A DNA stretch of 64,000 nucleotides from CAYMYN01 sp964394665. Lineage in GTDB: Bacteria; Planctomycetota; UBA1135; GCA-002686595. The stretch lies in assembly GCA_964394665.1 (NCBI GenBank), contig CAYMYN010000004.1:62001-126000 (forward strand). Direction: 5' to 3'. Numbering within the stretch: position 1 is the first letter of the stretch; each line of letters opens with the position of its first letter. The notes under the pieces were generated by a model that saw only the letters and a program-made list of their open reading frames with translations, made no database searches and was not told the origin of the DNA. Of this stretch, positions 35,823 through 43,679 are shown one piece after another. Made by a program: the position numbers and the translations under genes.

Positions 35823-36931
35823 GGTTGGAAGACCTCCGGCCCGGCGGGCTCGGTCGCGTCGAAGTCCACGGGGAGTTGGTCCTCCGAGTCCGCGGGCAAG
35901 GAAGCGAGCAGGCGCTCGGCCCGCGCCAGGCGCTCCCCGTCGCCCGCCTCCCCGGCCAGGTCCCGTGCGCGCTGGGCGTGGTAGCGGGTGCCGAACGCGT
36001 TGCCCACGCGGTCGTAGAAGGCGGCGATCGAGAGGTCGCTCTCGGCCAGCCGGCGCAGGGCGTCGTCGAGGTCGGCGACGACCGTGGGCCGGAGCTCGTG
36101 GTCGCGGTAGCGCGCCAGCCACTCGGCGAGCTCGCGCCGCGCCTCGAGCAAGGCCGTGCGATCGTACTCGGGGCTCTCGATGCGCATCAGGCGCAGGTGG
36201 GGGATGCGCGCCTCGCTGTAGGAGCGCAGCGAGCTGCCGGGGTGGTTGAGGATCAAGTCCTCGTGGGCCGCGATGGCCAGGCCCAGGCGCCGGTCCTCCT
36301 CGTACATCTCCGCGAGCCGGGCATAGGCGAGATCGCCGCGCGGCTCGGAAGGGTACTCGATCGTCAGGTAGTTGAGCGCGGCATACGCGTCGTCGCGCGA
36401 ACGCCAGAAGATGAGGAACCTGCGGTCCTCGCGCGAGAGCGCCAGGCCCGACTCGACCAGCAGCGCGCCGGCCTGGGCCCGCTCGTGGTGCATGGGGAAG
36501 GACGCGTCGAGGGCGCGCAGGGTCTCGTAGACCTGGACGTGTTTCCCGAGTTCCTGGTACCGGCGCGCCGCGGCGACGCCCGCGGCCACGGCCACGTGCC
36601 GCGGGAGCTGGATGCGGGTGAAGAGCTCGAGCTCCTTGGGATCGGCGGCCGTGCGCTCGAGCTCCTCGATGCGCGCCTCGGCGGCGCGCTCGAGCAAGGA
36701 CTGCACCTCGTTGCGCGTCTCGACCGGCAGGCCCTTGAGCTCGCCCGCGCGCACCATCCACTCCAGGGCCACGGCGGTGCGTCCCAGGGCCAGCTCCTCG
36801 CGCGCGCGCTCGAGGGCCAGCGGGACCTCCTCGGCCGTCAGGCTGCGGGGCACCTCGCCGGAGCGCGGCAGTTCGGGGCCGCGGCAGCCGACGGCGAGCA
36901 GCAGGGCGCAGGCGAGGATCGGGGTTCTCAT
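35819..36931 (-). CDS. BamD-like outer-membrane assembly lipoprotein with TPR-type repeats
   Basis: A 370-residue lipoprotein (signal ILACALLLAVGC) made mostly of paired helices. The second half resembles BamD/YfiO: YAALNYLTIEYPSEPRGDLAY, MYEEDRRLGLAIAAHEDLILNHPGS and YHAQRARDLAG-type TPR helices. BamD works with BamA to insert outer-membrane beta-barrels. The N-terminal 150 residues are extra and helical, making it longer than the ~245-residue E. coli BamD. Translation is coupled to recO upstream (ATGA overlap) and to the lptE-like gene downstream (GTGA). Together these suggest an envelope-biogenesis unit. Confidence 0.75.
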   Translation of the reverse strand: MRTPILACALLLAVGCRGPELPRSGEVPRSLTAEEVPLALERAREELALGRTAVALEWMVRAGELKGLPVETRNEVQSLLERAAEARIEELERTAADPKELELFTRIQLPRHVAVAAGVAAARRYQELGKHVQVYETLRALDASFPMHHERAQAGALLVESGLALSREDRRFLIFWRSRDDAYAALNYLTIEYPSEPRGDLAYARLAEMYEEDRRLGLAIAAHEDLILNHPGSSLRSYSEARIPHLRLMRIESPEYDRTALLEARRELAEWLARYRDHELRPTVVADLDDALRRLAESDLSIAAFYDRVGNAFGTRYHAQRARDLAGEAGDGERLARAERLLASLPADSEDQLPVDFDATEPAGPEVFQP

Positions 36932-37770
36932 CGCGGTGGGGGAGCGGGTTTCCCGCGCGGGCTCGGTGCGCGGGAGGCGGCGGTGCGCGGGGCGTTGCGG
37001 TCGGGGCTCTGGAGGAAGGCGCGTTGGGTGCGCGGGGCGGCCTCGAGGTGGTAGCAGAGGAACCTCCCGAGCAGGTCGCGCAGGCGCAGGAGCAGGGCGG
37101 GCGGGACGCCGGTCGGTTCGCGGCCCGTGACCTCGTCCGCGGCCAGTCGGGCGGCGGTGTCGAGCACGTCCAGGGGCAGGGTACCGACCCGGCGGCCGGA
37201 GGCGCGCGCCTGGGCCGCGCAGGGCGGGCAGAGCCGACCCCCGGCTCCCGCCGAGAAGGCCGCGCGCGCCTCCCCGGAGCGCGGCGGCGGGGCGGGTCCG
37301 CCGCAGGCGGCGCAGTCGACCAAGGCCGGGCTCAGGCCGTGGTCGTGCAGGAAGCCGAGCTCGAACGCGACCAGGGCCAGGTCGGGCGCCAGCCGCCCGT
37401 GTAGGAGCCGCTCGAGGCCCGCCTCGGTGCGCGCGAACAGCGCCGGCTCCCCGACCCCGGCCTGGGACGAGAGCTCGCACAGCTCGAGCATCGACAGGCC
37501 GGCCCGATAGGCCGGGAGGTCGCGCGCGAGCGCCGAGCGACGCACGGCGAGGCTCCCCGCGCGCAGCTCCCCCAGGCCCGAGGCGCGCGGCGGGGTCCAC
37601 TCGAGCTCGAGGGTGTCGAACAGGTCCAGCAGGGCGTAGTAGCGCGACCCGGGGCGATAGGCTCCGCGGGCGAGCAGGGCCACGCGGCCGTGCTCGGGCG
37701 AGAGCGCGTGCACGACCAGCGAGGACTCCGAGAAGGGGATGCGCCGCAGCAGGAGGGCGCGTCCGCGCAC
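36928..37770 (-). CDS. recO: DNA repair protein RecO
   Basis: A 280-residue recombination mediator that helps load RecA with RecR. The N-terminal OB-fold part reads LLLRRIPFSESSLVVHAL and GRVALLARGAYRPGS, the classic RecO opening. The zinc-finger part has DCAACGGP and LCPPC, both Cys pairs present. Start is GTG 37768-37770. The C-terminal tail (about 30 residues, Arg/Pro-rich) is poorly conserved. It is 35 nt below the CBS-domain gene and overlaps the BamD-like start. Confidence 0.9.
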   Translation of the reverse strand: MRGRALLLRRIPFSESSLVVHALSPEHGRVALLARGAYRPGSRYYALLDLFDTLELEWTPPRASGLGELRAGSLAVRRSALARDLPAYRAGLSMLELCELSSQAGVGEPALFARTEAGLERLLHGRLAPDLALVAFELGFLHDHGLSPALVDCAACGGPAPPPRSGEARAAFSAGAGGRLCPPCAAQARASGRRVGTLPLDVLDTAARLAADEVTGREPTGVPPALLLRLRDLLGRFLCYHLEAAPRTQRAFLQSPDRNAPRTAASRAPSPRGKPAPPPR

Positions 37771-37805
37771 GAGCGCTCGTCCGCCCTTGGAGCCCGTCGC
37801 CGGGC

Positions 37806-39137
37806 TCAAGCCGGCCCCACCGGCTGGACCACGCGCACGCGGATCACGCGGCGGTCGCTGGCCTCCACGACTTCGTACTCCACGCTCTCGTGCACGAAGG
37901 CCTCGCCGACCTTGGGGAAGTGGCCGAGCTGGGCCAACACGAAGCCGGCCAGGGTCTCGTAGTCCTCCTCCTCGGGGATCGAGACCTCGAGCTCCTCGTT
38001 GACCTCGCTGACGTGCAGGCTGGCGTCGACCTCGGCCACGCCGGGCTCGAGCGTGCGGATCGGCTCGTCCTCGTCCTCGTCGACCACGTCGATCTCGCCC
38101 ACGATCTCGGCCAGGACGTCCGTGATCGTGACCAGGCCCGCCGTGCCGCCGTACTCGTCGAGCACGATCGCGACCTTGCGGCGTTCGCGGCGGAACTCGG
38201 CCAGGAGTTCGGAGATCGGTTTGGTCTCGGGCACGAAGTAGGCCGGCCGCAGGTGCTGGCGCAGGTCGGCGGTCGGGAGGCCCCCGGCCACGATCACGCG
38301 CAGCATCTCGCGCGCGGAGATCGTGCCGAGGATGTTGTCGAGGTTGCCCTCGTAGACCGGCACGCGGCTGTGGCCGAGGTCGGAGGCCAGGCGCATCGCG
38401 CCCTCGAAGCCGGCCGAGAGCTCGACGCCGTCGATCTCCGTGCGGGGCGTCATGATGGCCGCGACGTCCACGTCGCGGAATTCCATCAAGTTCTCGATCA
38501 GCTCGCGCTCCGCCTCGTCGAGGTCGCGCTCGCGGCCCGAGTCCTCGATCACGTTGCGCAGCCCTTCGACGATCTGGCGCGCGGTCGGGTCCTCGGGCGG
38601 GAGTCCGGCGATGCGCAGCAGGCCGCGGCGGATGGCCTCCAGGGCCAACACCAACGGGCGCAGCGGCCACTGCAGGAAGTAGAAGGTCGGTAGGGCGACC
38701 AGCAGCAGCGCGTCCCCGTGTCGCCGGGCGAGCACGAGCGGCAGGCTCTCGGTCAGGACGAGCAGGGTCGGCACCGCCAGGGCCACCGCCAACGCCAGGT
38801 CGCCCCAGGAGATCGACGCGCTGGCGGTCAGGAGCTCGAGCAGCAGGCCCAGGAACACCAGGTCCGCGGCGATCCCGAGCAGGCCCGCGGCGGCGACCAG
38901 TGGCTCGGACTGGGCCAGCAGCGCGGCCACGCGCTCGCGCCGCCGGTGGTTGCCTCCGAGCGCGAGCAGCCGGGCCGTGTTGGAGTGCTGCAGGGCCTTG
39001 CGCAGCGTGGCCAGGGCCATCGAGACCGCGAGGGTCACCCCCAAGGCCAGGAGGTGGGTCGCGGGTTCGGGGGCGAGCAGGAACGCTAGGGGTGGCGGCA
39101 CGGACGGTGGGATCGCCGTCGCGGATTCGATGGGCAA
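37806..39137 (-). CDS. CorC/HlyC-type CBS-domain membrane protein (CNNM-like)
   Basis: A 443-residue protein with a DUF21/CNNM-like membrane domain (three to four helices between about 15 and 160), a CBS pair and a CorC/HlyC C-terminal domain. The CBS pair is seen in AIMTPRTEIDGVELS, GHSRVPVYEGNLDNILG, KVAIVLDEYGGTAGLVTITD. The C-terminal domain starts at DASLHVSEVNEELEV and includes EDYETLAGFVLAQLGHFP. Such proteins are linked to Mg2+/Co2+ efflux. The start is TTG 39135-39137, supported by GGAG 7 nt upstream. It is the first gene of the long minus-strand block. Gene neighbours such as ybeY are not present. Confidence 0.85.
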   Translation of the reverse strand: MPIESATAIPPSVPPPLAFLLAPEPATHLLALGVTLAVSMALATLRKALQHSNTARLLALGGNHRRRERVAALLAQSEPLVAAAGLLGIAADLVFLGLLLELLTASASISWGDLALAVALAVPTLLVLTESLPLVLARRHGDALLLVALPTFYFLQWPLRPLVLALEAIRRGLLRIAGLPPEDPTARQIVEGLRNVIEDSGRERDLDEAERELIENLMEFRDVDVAAIMTPRTEIDGVELSAGFEGAMRLASDLGHSRVPVYEGNLDNILGTISAREMLRVIVAGGLPTADLRQHLRPAYFVPETKPISELLAEFRRERRKVAIVLDEYGGTAGLVTITDVLAEIVGEIDVVDEDEDEPIRTLEPGVAEVDASLHVSEVNEELEVSIPEEEDYETLAGFVLAQLGHFPKVGEAFVHESVEYEVVEASDRRVIRVRVVQPVGPA

Positions 39138-39242
39138 GGCTGGGGCTCCAGGGGGGCGGGGCGGGGTCCGGGCGGAGGGCGGGGCCGAGTCCGTTCCGCG
39201 GGGAGGGCGCGTCCGGCGCGCGCGGAATCCTACCGTATCCGC

Positions 39243-39283
39243 GGGCCCGCCCGCTGCCGCCGGGCGCGCCGGCCGGCGGGCCC
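39243..39283. repeat. 9-bp inverted repeat in the divergent gap
   Basis: GGGCCCGCC (39243-39251) and GGCGGGCCC (39275-39283) are exact complements with a 23-nt loop that can itself pair (GCCGCC/GGCCGG-type). It lies between the CBS-domain gene and the sigma factor gene. A regulatory role is possible, but G/C-only repeats are easily met by chance here. Confidence 0.3.
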
Positions 39284-39417
39284 TGGGGGACAGCTCGTTA
39301 CTCGATCGGAACAACGCGGCCCCGGGGTCGATCGCGGACGGGGCCCCTGGGGAGGCCGGGAAGGGGATCGCCCGCGGACCGCGCCCGTCTGGCACGGGGG
39401 GTGCCTAGGCGGCGCCC

Positions 39418-40344
39418 GTGCAGAGCCTCGACCCCGCCCCGCCCCTCTCCCCGGCCGCGTCGCGCCGGGTTCCCCCGCCCACCACGGACCTCCCGCCCGC
39501 GACGCGGCGCCTGCTCGAGGCACGGGGGGTCGATCCCCGGGCGGGGGCGGACGAGGCGCCGGACGAGCACCGTCGGCGGCTCGAGACCGCGCTGATGGCG
39601 GGCTTTCGCGATGCCCCGGGGGAAGAGTCCTTCGAGGCCTTGTACCGCTTCACCGAGCCGGTCATCCGGCGCTGGGTGCAGGCGATGCACTACCCGAACC
39701 CACTGCACTACGACGCGAAGTGGGCGGCCGAGAGCCGCTTCGGTGGCCTCGTCGCGCCGCAGTCGTTCACGGTCGCCACCGACACCAGCCACGGCTGCTC
39801 ACCGGCGCAGGTNNNNNNNNNNACCCTGGGGGATCGCGGGCGCCGGGCGGATCCACACGAGTTCGTCCAGGACGCCTTCGTCAACATCTACCGCTACGCC
39901 GGTAGCTTCCGCGACGAACACCCGGGGTCGTTCCGCTCCTGGGCCCAGGCGATCTCACGCAACGTCGTGCGCCGCGCCTTCCTCCGGCCGCGCGGAACCT
40001 CGCTGGAGGACCTGCCCCGTGGGCTCGACGAGCCCGCGGACCAGCGCGTGGGGCCGCTGGAACAACTCAGCGGCAAGGAGCAGGGCGGCCGCATGGCGCG
40101 CGCGCTCGTGATCCTCCTGGCGCACTACTCGGCCGCCTACGCGCAGCTCTCACCGCGCGACCGATTGGCCCTGCACCTGGTCGAGATCGAAGGCCTCAGC
40201 TACGGCGAGGCCGGGACGCGCCTGCGGGTCGGCATGTCGAACATGAAGATGATCATGTTCAGGGCGCGGCGGCGCGTGCGCGGGCACATGAACCGCGCGA
40301 TGGGCATCGAAGAGGCCCGCGCCGAGGAGCGGGCGGCCGGCTGA
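39418..40344 (+). CDS. RNA polymerase sigma-70-family (ECF-like) factor, interrupted by assembly gap and foreign fragment
   Basis: The start is GTG 39418. Residues 1-80 (to about FEALYRFTEP) look like a sigma factor N-terminus and early region 2. After the gap, DPHEFVQDAFVNIYRYAG is region 2.2-2.4 (compare the usual DxxQEVFxxxxR), SWAQAISRNVVRRAF ends region 2, and LSPRDRLALHLVEIEGLSYGEAGTRL with VGMSNMKMIMFRARRRVR is region 4, which binds the -35. Between the two, residues ~82-131 read as a MaoC-type dehydratase, not a sigma factor, and abut ten N. The frame across the N run is accidental. The true gene is probably shorter and intact. Target genes unknown; no anti-sigma gene adjoins. Confidence 0.75.
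   Translation: MQSLDPAPPLSPAASRRVPPPTTDLPPATRRLLEARGVDPRAGADEAPDEHRRRLETALMAGFRDAPGEESFEALYRFTEPVIRRWVQAMHYPNPLHYDAKWAAESRFGGLVAPQSFTVATDTSHGCSPAQXXXXTLGDRGRRADPHEFVQDAFVNIYRYAGSFRDEHPGSFRSWAQAISRNVVRRAFLRPRGTSLEDLPRGLDEPADQRVGPLEQLSGKEQGGRMARALVILLAHYSAAYAQLSPRDRLALHLVEIEGLSYGEAGTRLRVGMSNMKMIMFRARRRVRGHMNRAMGIEEARAEERAAG
39661..39812 (+). other. MaoC-like dehydratase fragment, probable chimeric contig end
   Basis: VIRRWVQAMHYPNPLHYD and AKWAAESRFGGLVAPQSF match the N-terminal hot-dog region of MaoC/FAS1-like hydroxyacyl dehydratases, where xNPxHxD...ARxxRFGGxVAPP is conserved. The piece begins inside the sigma factor gene and is cut off by the N run. A short similar string (…EPV-x-RRWV…) at the join suggests a misassembly through microhomology. 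Confidence 0.65.
39813..39822. other. Assembly gap (10 N)
   Basis: Second scaffold join. The right flank resumes a sigma factor region 2. The left flank is a MaoC-like fragment, so the left contig end is suspect. Confidence 0.98.
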
Positions 40345-40345
40345 G

Positions 40346-40369
40346 GGGCGCGCCGCGAGCCGCGCGCCC
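40346..40369. terminator. Hairpin between convergent genes
   Basis: GGGCGCG (40346-40352) and CGCGCCC (40363-40369) pair across a 10-nt loop, starting directly after the sigma factor TGA and ending 2 nt before the DUF6800-like gene end. It could serve both strands. There is no T tract. Confidence 0.4.
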
Positions 40370-40371
40370 GT

Positions 40372-40536
40372 TCAGATCTGCGCGGCGGGGGCCACGCGCT
40401 GCAGGCGCTCGAGCTTGCGCTGGCGCGTGGCGTCGTCTTTCGCGCGGGCGATCTGATCCTTGAGCTTGCGCACCTTGAGCAGGCGGCGGCGGCGGGCGCG
40501 CTTGGCGCGCAGGTGGCTGCTGAGATTGTGGGCCAT
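40372..40536 (-). CDS. Small basic DUF6800-like protein
   Basis: A 54-residue, strongly basic, all-helical protein (MAHNLSSHLRAKRARRRRLL, then KLKDQIARAKDDATRQRKLE) ending in VAPAAQI. The layout, a run of Arg/Lys, a charged helix and a short hydrophobic tail, resembles the short basic proteins (DUF6800) widespread in planctomycetes. Nucleic-acid or ribosome binding is plausible from charge only. It is monocistronic, divergent from hutI and convergent with the sigma factor. Confidence 0.65.
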   Translation of the reverse strand: MAHNLSSHLRAKRARRRRLLKVRKLKDQIARAKDDATRQRKLERLQRVAPAAQI

Positions 40537-40674
40537 GGTCGTGTGTGGGTCGCTACGGGGTGGGGCCGGCGGGCGCGGGTCGCGGCGCCACCCCGTCCTT
40601 CGGGGGCGCAGAGCATACGCGCCCGCGGCCGGCGGGGAAGGGGTCGGCGGAGTCGATCCGAGGCTCGGCGGCGC

Positions 40675-40680
40675 TACCCT
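40675..40680 (+). promoter_or_regulatory. -10 hexamer TACCCT placed for leaderless transcription of hutI
   Basis: GCTACCCT is followed by six nt (CGGGGG) and the ATG at 40687. This is the same hexamer and spacing as before the selenoprotein gene. A GGGGG run is too close to the ATG to act as a normal ribosome site. Confidence 0.45.
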
Positions 40681-40686
40681 CGGGGG

Positions 40687-42018
40687 ATGGACGGAGCGGA
40701 GCGTGGGGGCGGAGCGGGGCGGGGGCGCGCGGACCTGCTGGTGCGCGGCGCGGCGCGCCTGGTGACCCCCGAGGGCACCCGTCCCCGCGGCGGAGCCGAC
40801 CTGGGCCGGGTCCGGGAGGTCCCGTTCCCGGCGGTCGCGATCCAGGGCGGACGCATCGTGGCCGTCGGGCCCCAGGACGAGGTCCTGGGCGCCTGGGAGG
40901 GCGCGCGGGAACTCGTGCTCGAGGGCGGCCTGCTCGTGCCCGGCTTCGTCGACGCCCACACCCACCCCGTGTTCGCCGGCACGCGCGAGGCGGAGTTCGA
41001 GCAACGCACGGCGGGGCGCACGTACCTCGAGATCGCGGCCGCGGGGGGCGGGATCCTCTCGAGCGTGCGCGGCGTGCGCGAGGCCTCGGCGGAGGAGCTG
41101 CTCGCGCGGTTGCTGGTGCGGCTCGACCGTTTCCTCGAGCTGGGGACGACGACCGTCGAAGCCAAGACCGGTTACGGCCTCTCGATGGCGGACGAACTCA
41201 AGTGCCTCGAGGTCCTGGCCGAGGCCGGGCGCAGGCACGCGGTCGAGATCGTGCCGACGTTCCTCGGCGCCCACGACGTGCCGCCCGAGTACCGCGGTCG
41301 CCGCGCGGACTACGTCGAGCTGCTCCTGCGGGAGATGTTGCCGCGCGTGGCCGCGAGCGGCCTCGCCGAGTACTTCGACGTCTTCACCGAGGCTCACACC
41401 TTCGATCTCGCGGACTCGCGGCGGCTGCTGGTGCGCGCGCGGGAGCTGGGCCTGGGCCTGCGCCTGCACGTCGATCAGCTCACCCCCTTGGGAGGGGCGG
41501 AGCTCGCCGCCGAGTTCGGCGCAGCGAGCGCCGACCACCTCGAGCACGTCAGCGAGCGCGGGATCGAGGCCCTGGCGGCGGCGGGCGTGATCCCCGTGCT
41601 CTGCCCGCTCGTGCCGCTCTACCTGCGCGAGACCGCCGAGGCACCCGCGCGGCGCATGATCGCCGCCGGGCTCGCGCCGGCGCTGGCGAGCGACTTCAAC
41701 CCGGGGAGCTGCTACTCGCAGAGCCTCTTCGAGGTGTTGACCTTCGCCGCCCTGCGCTACGGCATGGGCGCCCGCGAGGCGCTCACCGCGGCGACCTTGA
41801 ACGCGGCCTGTTCGCTGGGGCGGGGGGCGAGTTCGGGGACCCTCGAGGTGGGCAAGCAGGCCGACCTCCTGGCCCTCGACTTGCCCAACGTCGAGCACCT
41901 CGCCTACGAGTTCGGGCGCAACCCGGTGACCGCCGTGATCAAGCGCGGCGAGCTGGTCTGCCGGCGCGCCGCGCCCTGCTCCGGCGCGCGCGTCCCCGCC
42001 GGACGACCGATCGGGTAG
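40687..42018 (+). CDS. hutI: Imidazolonepropionase (histidine degradation)
   Basis: A 443-residue amidohydrolase that opens 4-imidazolone-5-propionate to N-formimino-glutamate. The metal site VDAHTHPVFAG is intact, then TTTVEAKTGYGL, FLGAHDVPPEY, HVDQLTPLGGAELAAEF, SADHLEHVSE and ASDFNPGSCYSQS, all HutI hallmarks. The C-terminus has the ADLLALDLPN and RGELV strands of the composite domain. The N-terminal ~30 residues (Gly/Arg-rich) are a lineage-specific extension. No other hut gene is nearby, so the pathway is scattered. The next gene starts 39 nt later. Confidence 0.94.
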   Translation: MDGAERGGGAGRGRADLLVRGAARLVTPEGTRPRGGADLGRVREVPFPAVAIQGGRIVAVGPQDEVLGAWEGARELVLEGGLLVPGFVDAHTHPVFAGTREAEFEQRTAGRTYLEIAAAGGGILSSVRGVREASAEELLARLLVRLDRFLELGTTTVEAKTGYGLSMADELKCLEVLAEAGRRHAVEIVPTFLGAHDVPPEYRGRRADYVELLLREMLPRVAASGLAEYFDVFTEAHTFDLADSRRLLVRARELGLGLRLHVDQLTPLGGAELAAEFGAASADHLEHVSERGIEALAAAGVIPVLCPLVPLYLRETAEAPARRMIAAGLAPALASDFNPGSCYSQSLFEVLTFAALRYGMGAREALTAATLNAACSLGRGASSGTLEVGKQADLLALDLPNVEHLAYEFGRNPVTAVIKRGELVCRRAAPCSGARVPAGRPIG

Positions 42019-42021
42019 AGT
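42016..42021 (+). promoter_or_regulatory. Possible -10 hexamer TAGAGT for the secreted protein at 42058
   Basis: TAGAGT overlaps the hutI stop codon and lies 36 nt before the next ATG. It fits TANNNT, but the two genes could equally be co-transcribed. Confidence 0.25.
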
Positions 42022-42057
42022 CCGGCCCCGTCCGTCGCTCCGCCCCCGAGCCCCGCC

Positions 42058-43491
42058 ATGCTCCGCGCCGCCGCCGCATCCCTTCTCGCCCTGTGCGCGA
42101 CGGTCGCGCTCGGCGCGGCGGCGCCGGACGACGATCCTCCCCGGGTGCCGGACGCGGGGGAGCGCGCGCGCGCCCTGCAGCGGGAGCGCAGCCTCGCCCT
42201 GCTCGAACTCTGGCCGGGGGCCGATCCCGCGCGCAGGGACCTCGCCCTCGCCGCCCTGCGTCCCGACCCCGCGCGCCGCCTGGCCCCCGGGGCATGGCCG
42301 ACCTTCGAGGCCCTGGCCGATGCGCAGCGCGTGTTGCTCGGCGGACCCGGCCCGGCCGAGTCTGGCTGGTGGGAGCAGCGCCTGGCCGACTCCCTCGGGC
42401 TCACGGTCCAGCCAGGTGCGTTCGAGGCCCGCCCCGCCGGCCCCACGACCCCGCTGACCGTGCTCGTCACGCCGCTGTTCGACACGCCCGTCCCCGACGC
42501 CGTCGACGTGCGTCTGGTGTGGGTCTCGCCGCAGGGCGAGGAACGGGTCGCGCGCACCGAGCCGGTCGAGCCCGCGCCGTTGCGCCGGGGCTTCGAGATG
42601 TACGTGCACGCGCCGCCCTCGGCGCCCGGCGAGTGGGTCCTGATCCCGCAGGTGCTGCGCGAGGGCGCGAGCCTGCGGGGTTCTCCGGTGGCCGTCGACG
42701 CGGTGGCCGATCTCGCCCGCCGCCAGCGCGAGCTCGTCGGGCGCTGGCCGGCGGAGCACGCCGCCCGGGCGCGGGTCGGGGATGCCCGCGGCCTGCTCGA
42801 AGGCGGCCTACGGCTCCCCGCGCTCTCGACCGAGGATCTGCTGCGCCTGGCCGAGGGCGAGCCGGACGGTCCGCCGGTCGGCGGGCTCGTCCCCGCCCGC
42901 CCGCACTTCGTCGCGGGACGGCTCGAGGCCTGGCGCCTGGGCTCGCCCGGGGCGCGCACCGGCGTGGTGCTCGTCGCATCGAGCCGCGAGCGCCCCGAGG
43001 AGCTCCTGGCCGGCACGCTCGGCGAGCATTGGCGCGTCGCCGCCGATGCCGCGGGCTTCGAGCTCTTCGCCACCGCCCTGGCCCTCGTCCCGCCGACGGG
43101 GGCGCGCTCCGCGCTCCAGCTCGCCGCCGAGCTGCGCGGCGCGCGCGGTTGGGAGCGCTGCGCGCTGGTCGCCCTGGGCGAGTCGGCCCTGCAGAGCGCC
43201 GCGGCCCTGGGCGGCGCGGAGGGGGCGAGCTTCGACCTCCTGGTGCTCGTGCGGGACGCCCCGGGGGCCGCGCGCGCCGATCGGCGCCTGGACCTCTCGG
43301 TGCTCTCCCTGGAGCCGCTGGCGGAGGGGGCGGGCAGCACGGACCTGCGTCCGGAGGGCTTCCCTTGGCTGCGCGTGACGCGCCGCGAGCCGCGCTTCCT
43401 GGTCGAGCTCGAATTGCCCGCGCTCGTCGCCGGCGCGCTGACCCGCGGATTGCGGGTGGAATCGGGACCCGGGGTCGACGCCCCGCGCTGA
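42058..43491 (+). CDS. Secreted protein of unknown function
   Basis: A 477-residue exported protein that I cannot assign. A Sec signal (AAASLLALCATVALGAAA) is followed by a helical, Arg/Leu-rich segment and then a beta-rich region (TPLTVLVTPLFDTPV, DVRLVWVSPQGEERV). The C-terminal third resembles an alpha/beta fold with a strand-turn GVVLVASSRERPEELL and WERCALVALGESALQSAAAL. The latter has GxSxL rather than a true GxSxG elbow, so hydrolase activity is doubtful. It follows hutI by 39 nt. A strong hairpin lies after its stop. Confidence 0.7.
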   Translation: MLRAAAASLLALCATVALGAAAPDDDPPRVPDAGERARALQRERSLALLELWPGADPARRDLALAALRPDPARRLAPGAWPTFEALADAQRVLLGGPGPAESGWWEQRLADSLGLTVQPGAFEARPAGPTTPLTVLVTPLFDTPVPDAVDVRLVWVSPQGEERVARTEPVEPAPLRRGFEMYVHAPPSAPGEWVLIPQVLREGASLRGSPVAVDAVADLARRQRELVGRWPAEHAARARVGDARGLLEGGLRLPALSTEDLLRLAEGEPDGPPVGGLVPARPHFVAGRLEAWRLGSPGARTGVVLVASSRERPEELLAGTLGEHWRVAADAAGFELFATALALVPPTGARSALQLAAELRGARGWERCALVALGESALQSAAALGGAEGASFDLLVLVRDAPGAARADRRLDLSVLSLEPLAEGAGSTDLRPEGFPWLRVTRREPRFLVELELPALVAGALTRGLRVESGPGVDAPR

Positions 43492-43544
43492 ATCCGGGCG
43501 GGTTCCGGACTCGCTCCGGGGAGGGTCGTCGGGGGCGATCCCGG

Positions 43545-43599
43545 GACCCGGGGGCGCCCAGGACCCGAATCCGCCTTCGGTCCCCGGGGCCCCCGGGTC
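43545..43599. terminator. Long nested hairpin between the secreted protein and HDOD genes
   Basis: GACCCGGGGGC (43545-43555) and its exact complement (43589-43599) form an 11-bp outer stem. CCC (43557-43559) pairs with GGG (43586-43588). GGACCCGAA (43561-43569) pairs with TTCGGTCC (43576-43583) with one bulged C, loop TCCGCC. About 22 bp in 55 nt. It could end the upstream transcript or sit in the leader of the HDOD gene 80 nt downstream. Confidence 0.5.
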
Positions 43600-43679
43600 G
43601 AGATCGGGAAGATGCCCACCCCTCCCCCCACGGGCCCCTGCTCCCCGCCGCCGATCCACGTCGGCGGCCGGAGGTCGCG

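Noticed and set aside
36928..38670. 580-residue minus-strand frame as a long RecO fusion
   Set aside because: Only the part from GTG 37770 is RecO; the upstream part is an out-of-frame shadow of the CBS-domain gene.
39418..40344. True sigma factor-MaoC fusion
   Set aside because: The MaoC piece is partial, splits sigma region 2 and ends at an N run; a chimeric contig end explains it better.
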